Under the pieces are notes generated by a model. It made no database searches. It saw nothing but the letters and a program-made list of their open reading frames with translations, and had not been told where the DNA came from. Both the position numbers and the translations under genes were made by a program. Of a stretch of DNA of 64,000 nt, positions 46,501-56,800 are shown one piece after another. The DNA lies in the NCBI GenBank assembly GCA_029339505.1, contig JAQISU010000167.1:899001-963000 (forward strand). Direction: 5' to 3'. This DNA comes from Unio delphinus (taxonomy: Eukaryota; Mollusca; Bivalvia; Unionida; Unionidae). Within the stretch, counting starts at the first letter, position 1. Every line of letters begins with the position of its first letter.

Positions 46501-49500
46501 AAACTAGCCTACTTAGCTATGAATATTTTGAATTATTTGGAGTATTTAAACATTGTAAAGTATCATTTATAATTCCAGTTGACTTATAACAAAGCTATAA
46601 AAAGTATTGTATCTCATTTTTCAGATGTTTCATTTGATGAGAACAATATTTCTGACCAGGAAATTTCATGTGACAAGACATGATTTTCAGTAGGATCATA
46701 TATTGTTCAGCAAATTATTCTTTATATGCATGTATTTAAAATTTTAAAAAATGATGACTTTCTTAATTTTTTTCATGTTTACCCACACAGACACTAGTGC
46801 TTTTGTAGTTGCACTATATTTCTGTTTCTGTTGTCACATGAGAGCTCACAAAGAGACTTTATTCAAATCTGAAACCAAAATCTTATAAAACCTAAAAAGA
46901 ATTTGGGTCCAAATGTTGTTCAGTTTTAAGAAGTTTGTCTGTATTTCCTAAACCCCTTGATAGATTGTCATCTTACTTGACTATTATCTAATTAAGATGA
47001 TTCATTCCACAACATATATGTTCTTGTCCCTTTTACCTATGTGCCAAGGTCACTATCAGAAAGTTTGTAACAAGGTTTTGGTTAGTCTTTTTAATTTACT
47101 CTTTATGTCCCATGGATGGATTATTTTCATTCTTAATATGACTTTATACGAAACTAGTCCTGTTCATTGTGGAACACACATTTATCATGTGGTCAAGGTC
47201 AGAGTTTTTAAAAAAAATTATGGCATGCTTTTGGTTGAAATTTTTAATATTTCCAAAGGAAATTAATTTATTTATCCAGTATTTGCTTTTTTCTGATTAT
47301 TTTGAGTGGGTTGCTAACAGCTATATGCTTTGAATTGAAAATGTCTACTTGGCTACACTGTAACCTAGGTTAGGATTTGCTGTTACCTACAGTGTCAGGT
47401 GTACTATCTTTTTATTTCATGAGAAGCACTGCGCTGTTCATACAGAACTCATTCACTGTGACCCATCATTCACACTTTTAAGAGTGTTAAATAAAATCAA
47501 CTCATTCACTGTGACCCATAATTCACACTTTTAAGAGTGTTAAATAAAATCAACTCATTCACTTTGACCCATAATTCACACTTTTAAGAGTGTTAAATAA
47601 AATCAGCTCGATTTCTTGCCCTGATATTTGCTAGGTATACAAGGATGTGCAACATTTTTTGTCAATATCAATTATTAGCCTTACATTATTGTGACAGTAT
47701 CAAATGGTAGCCTTACATTATTGTGACAGTATCAAATGGTATCTTTATATTATGGTGTCAGTATCAAATGGTAGCCTTACATTATGGTGTCAGTATCAAA
47801 TGGTATCTTTACATTATGTTGTCATGTTATGTTGGATGAGTAACATTGTAAAATTTTGTTGCCCTTTCTGCAGATTTGTGAATTAATCATGATTAGATAC
47901 TCAGTCATTTGTTGACATATCAGAGTGGTCTACTTACCTTTCAGTTAGGACAAATTCCAAGAGACATGATATGTGCAAATAAATTATATGCTTTGATTGG
48001 GATTCCAGTCCCTTCCATTTAAAATAATAGTACCATTGATATTGAGAGATGTTTGAGATTACAAACACACTGCCCTTTTGTGTTGCAACAGTTAAAGCAG
48101 ATGATATCATCAGTCAGTTTATATTGTCTATACCAGTGCTTTAAGTTACTGCAATCCCTTGGATTCTTTATTCACTGTATTAAAAACAGTCCATACCAGT
48201 GTATATGTTACTGTGACCCCTTCAACTCTTTGTTCCCTATGTTACAAACAAGTCCACACTAGTAGATATATTACTATGACCCCTTGGTTATCCACTATTA
48301 TTATTATAAACATTCCATATTAGTGGATATATTATTGTGATCCCTTGGACTCTTTATTCATTGCATCAGAAACACTGTTCAAATAGTCATAGATTTTATT
48401 TGTACAAACCATGAATTTGTTGTTCCTGCTGACCATGTGGGATATAGGAATTTACTTTGTACTAACAATAAATTTGTTGTTCCTGCTGACCATGTGGAAT
48501 ATAGGAATTTACTTTGTACTAACAATAAATTTGTTGTTCCAGCTGACCATGTGGGATATATCAATTCGCTTTGTCCTAACAATAATTATAGCTTTTAGCC
48601 ATAGGATAGAATATCCTCACCAATGTCTCATTTAATTTTGATCCTTTTGCTTAAAAGCTAATGGTACAGAGACAATGGCAGTACCAGAACCAGGTGGTAG
48701 CTACAAGCTGTACGGTTACAAATGGTTTTCCTCGGCAACTGACGCTGACATAACCTTCACTCTGGCCAGAGTTGTGGATGTACATGGCAAAATTAAAGAG
48801 GTAAGAATTTGTCATTTCATCAACTGAGTCAGTAGTGTTCCTTCATGCAGCATAATATAACCTTTTCATTCATTTTCAGAGACAACCATAGGCTCAGAAA
48901 AATGGATGAGTTATTTCTCTTTAGGCTTAACAGGAAGAAGTGTGAGACCATTATAAAGAATTTATTTTTTCTCTCAAGATATGAAAGTAAAATGTTTGTG
49001 TTTTAATGCTATACAAATAATAACAGCTCATCAGAAACGTATTGGAGCCAGTGACAATAGTTTAAAAATTATATATGCAGGGCTGATCACATTTTGTTCT
49101 TCATCCAGAACTAGTAGTTGAAGAAAATATTTCCCATTTACCATTTACCTTGTTCCACACACACAGTATATTGCCTTGATTTGATGAGATGTATTCACTT
49201 CGCACTATTGATAAAATAAAAGAAATAATATGCATCATATGTGTATCCTCATTTTTCAGTTTTCAAACTATATCTTGGACCCATACTGTAGCATTGGTAT
49301 TGATGTCAATAGGAATGGTAAGGAATTTACTAGAAGTCTGATGATTTTCCCTAATGTCTTCTCTCAAGACTTGATCAAATGACAGAACAAGTCTCATGCC
49401 CCAAGTCCACACCAAGTTCAACACCATTCTTCAGAAGTGTACACAGCATTTCCCATATCAAGCAATGCTTTATCATAACAGGGTGTAGGCTTTGATAAAA

Positions 49501-52500
49501 TGAAGCAACTTTTTTAGTTCATTCATATTTAGTTTTAAAATGTCCTTTCCTAGTGGAGTGTCAACAACTCAAACTTCAGGGAACTTCTGCACATGCTGAT
49601 CATTGTCATGCATATGCAGGTTATAAAGTCACCTTATTGCATTAAATAGATTTTGATGTCATTTACCCACAAGACATGCACTGCTGTACAGCTTTCTGAC
49701 AAAGAAAACAACATTGAAATAGAAAGGTAATGCTTATCCTGTGTCTTATACGATGTGAAATGTGTTGCTTAGCTCGCATTAATGTATACAAAATAACACC
49801 CATAGATAAATTATAAAATCAAGTAACTGTTGCACATTAGATTGCTGGATATTAATGGAAATTGGTTGCTGGATCTTAATGGATATTGTTTGCTTGATAT
49901 TAATGTATATTGGTTGCTGGATAATACTGTATATTGGTGGATATTAATTGAGTGAATATTGGTTGCTGGATGTAAAATGGATTTTGGTTGTTGGATATTC
50001 ATGTTATTGGTTGCTGGATACAAATGGATATTTTTTTGCTGGATATTCATGGATATTGGTGGATATTAATGGATAATAGTTGCTGCATATTAATGAACAT
50101 GTGTTAATGGATATTAGTGAATTTTTGTTGCTGGATATTAATGTATATTGGTTGCTGAATATTGGTGGATATTAATAAATATTGATTGCTGCATATAAAT
50201 GGAGTTTGGTGGATATTAATGGATAATGGTTAATGCATATTAATTATAATTTTTGCTGGATTTTAATGGATATTTATTGTTGTATATAAACGTATATTGT
50301 TTGCTAGATATTACAGTAGTGTATATTGGTCGTTTGATATATTAATAGATATTGTTGGATATTAATGTATATTACGGTAATAAGTATTGGTTGCTACCCA
50401 TTAATGGATATTGGTGGATAATAATGAATATTGGTTGCTGCATGTTAATGGATATTGGTGGATAATAATGAATATTGGTTGCTACATGTTAATGGATATT
50501 GGTGGATAATAATGAATATTGGTTGCTACATGTTAATGGATATTGGTGGTTAATAATGAATATTGGTTGCTACATGTTAATGGATATTGGTGGATAATAA
50601 TGAATATTAGTTGCTACATGCTAATGAATATTGATGGATAATAATGAATGTTTGCTGCTGGATATTAATGAATAATAGTTGCTGGATATTCTTGGATATC
50701 AGTTGAAGTTAATGTAATTAATTGATACTGTATGCTTGACAAGGTTTACTATGAGGTCTGTGTCTTACTTGCCAGCAGCATTGTGATGTGTTTTGTACAA
50801 CTTTAAAAATATGTGGCTGATACAGAATGCTGAACAAAATTTACACACAGGACCATGTCTTACCTGTCAGCAGCAATATGTTTTTTTGCATGACTTTCAA
50901 AAACTGAAACAAGAAACATGAGGCTGTCACTGGCACATTTTATATGGTTTATAAGACAAGAGCTAAAATTAATTGAACAACCATACGTAGAAATAGTAAA
51001 ATATGTAATGGATTTTATATTCTCTATGACCTTATCCACATTAAAGGAGAGACAGATGTATATTGGGTAACTTCAACAGTGAGAGCTATTCCATTTAAAT
51101 TCTGCCACATTTTTGTGGGCTAGGTATATCACCATTAGAAACAAATTAATTATGTATGAAAAACCAGAACTATATATATATATATAGATTCAGACCTGTT
51201 CTCCAATGTAAAACGTTTTTTGTCAATCACTTAGATTTGAACATATTTAAGAATCCCCAAAGAATCACTGAATATTTAACAGTTTTCAAATTAAAGAAAC
51301 ACAGAAGTTGGTAGAAAGAAATGAAACATTGTAATTTTATCCATTACACAGGGGACCCAGGGGCTATCGCTTTTCTACCTGGAGACTCGCAAGTCAGATG
51401 GGCAGTTGAATAATATACAGATTCAAAGGTTAAAGAATAAACTGGGAACAAGGCAGTTACCAACTGCAGAATTACTTCTGGATGGAACAAGTGCCTTCAG
51501 GGTAAATACAAATTTGTTAAACTAAGTAATGATGATCTCTGACATTAACATAGAGGATATACACTATAGTATTTGTACTGTTGGCTTTTGTGACCTAGTT
51601 ACCATGAGACAAACTTGCTTGTTGTAGATTTGAGCTAGGCACTATAAAAGGTGCAACATGTTATAATAAACTTGTGTCTTGCCTCAGTGACAAGAATGAT
51701 GCTCCTGGACCGTATCTTAGAAAATTAAAACATTAAATCACCAAGAAAATCATGTTGGTATTACTATAAAACAAAACAAAATATGCATGTCTTTGTTGAT
51801 GCCATTTCTGAATTTGCTGTAGCAGCAGCTGTTGGTCTTGGAGTGACTGGAAGTGCAAACACGGCAACCATCACAAATCAGAATTATTGCCTTATCTATT
51901 TAGATAGCAACTGGTTAGGAATTAGTAAACTGTATTTGGAGGGAAAATAGTTAGTACAGCTGAATTCAAATTTTCGCGGAAAAAGAAAATCACAGACAAA
52001 AATCTTAGCCCAGATAAAAAACCACATAGCAGATTTATAGACAATAAAACTTAAGAATTAAAACAAAATCAGTTTATCATAAACGTTTTTTTGCCCATCA
52101 CTGCTCTGCATCACCATACTCTTGCTTGGTCCACTTTATTTTCCTGGATTATTAATGTTAATAATCCATGGGTTGCATAATGTGTGTGGCTTTTAGCTAA
52201 AATGGGCAAATGTCAATTGGAATAGGTTGTAACCTAGAAAAATAATCAAAATCCTAAACAACCATAATGACACTACTAAGAATACTCAAGATGAAGAAAC
52301 TCAAATATATATTTATAGATGTAAATATCAAAGAACTCATGTCTTTGCCCCAATGACAGGAATGCTGCCCTGGGCCTTATCTTGGAAAGATTAAAACATT
52401 GTTGAGATCCACACCTATAACCATATATTGGTTTTGAATAGCCTTAGGAGACAAAATCACATATGATGATGATTTTGCTAATTGTTATTTTTAGTTGAAA

Positions 52501-53782
52501 CAGAGTAAAAACTGTTGTCTAAACACTGGCTTTACCAAATTCCTATCAGATTAAAACAAAATGTTCAGTCCTTTCTCCTTTGAATAAATTTGCAATCACA
52601 CTACATAAGGAATATTGACCTGAAACCTTATGAATTCAGCAATATTAAAAGACAATGATGGGCTTTTCCTTTCTATTATAATAGACAAATGGCAATAACA
52701 CTTGCCCATTACATCCCCTTGATACCGCCAGGTGTCACTTGTTCTTAGTTTTGCTGCTGTACATGATAATATCATACAGTTTATCTTCCAACAATCCAAG
52801 TCGTTTTTGTGTTCTAATTATCCAACATTACTTTTTGGTTATTGTGTGAATTAATTATTCTGCCTTTAGGCTGTACACATTCTTTTTACAATTTATGCCA
52901 GATTGAGTGATTTTTTTTCGCTTTTAGGGAGTTTGTCCTAGTAAGACCACATCATAAACACTATCGTTGACCTCCAATAAGGTTATTATGAGTTAGGGAG
53001 ACTTTGAACTTTTCACTTGCTCCATTCATAATGGAATTTATAAATTTTAGAGAGTTATTTAATTGCAGCATTGCTAATTTATGCTTGTTTTTCCCTTCTG
53101 TGTGTTGTTTCTGTAAAAAGGTCAGTTAAATACATGAATGATCAAACTCAAAGCATGGTGTGTTGATTTAACCTTGAATATTGTTAATTGCAGTGTACTA
53201 AGTATATCGTTTGGAAAGAAAACTATAGGTAACAAATTATATGACTTCTTAACTAAAGATGATATTTCATAATATTGATTAAAATTTCCGTGTCCTACCT
53301 ATTGTTTGTGATGATAAAACAAGCAATATATCAAAGTTTCTGTTACTAATTTTGTTCACAAAGGAGAGCTAGTTAAATTTTTTTAGAGATGGAATTTAAG
53401 ATCTAGAGTCATAAGAAGATTTTGTAGCATTTTTCTTCCTTGGTCACTACAGGTGTCAGAAGAAGGGCGGGGTGTAGCAGCAATCAGTAATATGCTGAAA
53501 CTGACACGTATCCACAACACCCTGGCATCTGTAAGTGCCATGCGACGGTAGGTACCAAAATCCCACTGTAGCCAGTGTCATAGATGGATGTTGAGAAAAT
53601 TTACAATGAGATTTAATATGCAAAATTACGATATAAATTTACCATAAATCAGTTACATCTCGCAAATTTTTGTATGTACACCAGTTTGTTGTTGACTGTC
53701 AAAAATTAAGTTCAGGCATCTGCTCAATGGGAAGGGTGCATATGGGGCTATGAGATAGTGTTGAGATAAGTTTGGAAAGTTC

Positions 53783-53860
<78 letters not shown>

Positions 53861-56800
53861 CTATTCCATGATTATGTAAAAGAAATGGCATATGTTGCCT
53901 TGAGTTCAGCCTGCATTTACATTCCTGGTCAGTTCATGAAACTAGTAATCTGCACAGTATGGTCTTGCTGGTAAAAATATTCAGACATATCTTGGTCTTG
54001 CTGATATAAATATTCAGACATATCTTGGTCTTGCTGATAAAAATATTCAGACATATCATGGTCTTGCTGATAAAAATTTTCAGACATATCTTGGTCTTGC
54101 TGATAAAAATATTCAGACATATCTTGGTCTTGCTGATAAAAATATTCAGACATATCTTGGTCTTGCTGATAAAAATATTCAGACATATCTTGGTCTTGCT
54201 GATAAAAATATTCAGACATATCATGGTCTTGCTGATAAAAATTTTCAGACATATCTTGGTCTTGCTGATAAAAATATTCAGACATATCTTGGTCTTGCTG
54301 ATAAAAATATTCAGACATATCTTGGTCTTGCTGATAAAAATATTCAGACATATCTTGGTCTTGCTGATAAAAATATTCAGACATATCTTGGTCTTGCTGA
54401 TAAAAATATTCAGACATATCTTGGTCTTGCTGATAAAAATATTCAGACAGATCTTGGAAAATATAATATATTTTAAGAGCTAGTTGAGAATGTTGACTCA
54501 GATAACATGCTCAGCTGTTCGTAAAATGCCAAGTATTTTGAAACCTGTTTGTCAATGATATTTTTTGTCCTGACCCTTAAACTTTGAAGATGTTGAATGC
54601 AGATGGGACACTGGAATCCCTGAATTCTCACATTGGGATGCATGAACTTTCTAGTAATCAACTCTTTATTTTTTTTATCTGTCCAGCTTTCTATGCTTGT
54701 TGTAACCACCAAGACTCAGCATCCTTTGTTCAAAATTCCATAGTCGCATCTTTTCGGGTCTAGATTTAATGAAGTCCTTTTTCAATTAAGTTTCAATCTT
54801 CAGTACAGCAGATCTTTCTAATAGAATAGCTTAGGAACCATTCCATGCATTCTGATGCAGATTAGTGTGTACCCTGTTTAATGGACCTTGATGTGCCTTT
54901 TGTAGGTTTCGTCTTGTGTACTCTAATTTAAAAATGTAAAATCCCTTGACAGTTCATTTTTCATGGAATGTTTGCTTATAACCAGCATAGCTAAAGAAGC
55001 TTTGACACACTAATTTGATTTGAATAACATTTGGTAGACCAAGATATACCTTTTATGGATTTTGCTTTGTCTACTCCATTTTGGACAGTTATAGCTCCTC
55101 AGCTAAGTATCTTTACATGGAATGTTGCTTGTGTTGAGAAGAGTTCGAAGGGGTTAGATTTCAAGCACTCCATATCATCAGTTTGAGGAGTTATTGCCCC
55201 TGAAGACCCATAGTCTATCTTGGGTTTCCCAGCACAAGCTTCTCTGTACAAGGCTGTAGCATATTGTATTGATGCACCCATTCCTTTTAGCTGTAGTTAA
55301 TTATCTATAATTAGTAATTTTTCAGAAAATAATTAAAATGAAAATTAAAATGCTGCAATATTTTCATAATTTCAGAATTGTGAACTTGGCACGAGATTAT
55401 AGCACAAGACGAACAGCATTCGGGAACAAGCTGAAAAACTATCCTCTTCATATGCAAACATTAGCAAGAATGGAGGTCAGAAAATAATCTTAGGAAGATT
55501 CAGTATATGTTGACATATAGGTAGAATATGTAACTGGTTGGTGAGACAGGTCGTTTTTGCATGTATTCCTTATAAAATCAGTTGATCACTGTATATCAGA
55601 TATTGCTAATGTTGGTACTTGATACAAGTATTCAAAAATCTGTTAATCACTCTATCAGTTGTTGGTATTGTAGGTAATTGATACAATTATTCATAAAACA
55701 TTTGAACACTGTATCATATGTTGGTAATACAGGTAATTGATACAGGTATTCACAAATCATTTGATCACTGTATCATATGTTGGTAATGTTTTTAATGGAT
55801 ACAATTATTCATAAATCAATTGATCACTTATCAGATGTTGGAATACAGGTAGTTGATACAGGAATAATGAAAGAATGAATTTGACTTGAATCATTTGTAT
55901 TTGAAGGTGTGATTTAATTCGGTTTCATTCTTTTCCTGTCTTGCTTATCTCAGATTGTGCCCAATATTACTTTATAATCATGTTGGTGCAAGAGAATTAA
56001 GCTGACAAATAAATATACATGATAGCTACATTTGCCATAAAATTACTTGTGAAAGCCACAAATTAAAAATTTGTCATTGCAGCCTTACCCCATATTAGTA
56101 AAGTTGATACATAATTAGACCTCCTGCTCCAGATTGCACTACATGAATTTCAGGTACAATACATGATTTACACCCATTGTATGCAATGTAAAACTAAGAT
56201 TAGTACATGTCATTAATGCATACAGCTGACCATGATATCAAAGTTAGTGATACATGTCATTGATGCATTCAGCTGACCATGCTATCGAAGTTAGAGATAC
56301 ATGTGATTGATGCATTCAGCTGACCATGCTATCAAAGTTAGAGATACATGTCATTGATGCATTCAGCTTACCATGCTATCAAAGTTAGAGATACATGTGA
56401 TTGATGCATTCAGCTGACCATGCTATCAAAGTTAGAGATACATGTGATTGATGCATTCAGCTGACCATGATATCAAAGTTAGTGATACATGTCATTGATG
56501 AATACAGCTGACCATGATATCAAAGTTAGAGATACATGTCATTGATGCATTCAGCTGACCATGACATCAGAGTTAGTGATACATGACATTGATGCATTCA
56601 GCTGACCATGATATCAAAGTTAGTGATACATGTCATTGATGCACACAGCTGACCATGATATCAAAGTTAGTGATACATGTCATTGATGCATACAGCTGAC
56701 CATGATATCAAAGTTAGTGATACATGTCACTGATGCATACAGTTTATTATCATATAAGAAGATAGTGATACAAATTAGGGCTGTTCCATTTAGAGATACA

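Noticed and set aside
53929..54417. Minus-strand 162-codon frame with 11-residue repeats as a repetitive protein gene
   Set aside because: It is a by-product of a 33-bp minisatellite; the other strand is equally open, and there is no start or splice context inside the dehydrogenase intron.
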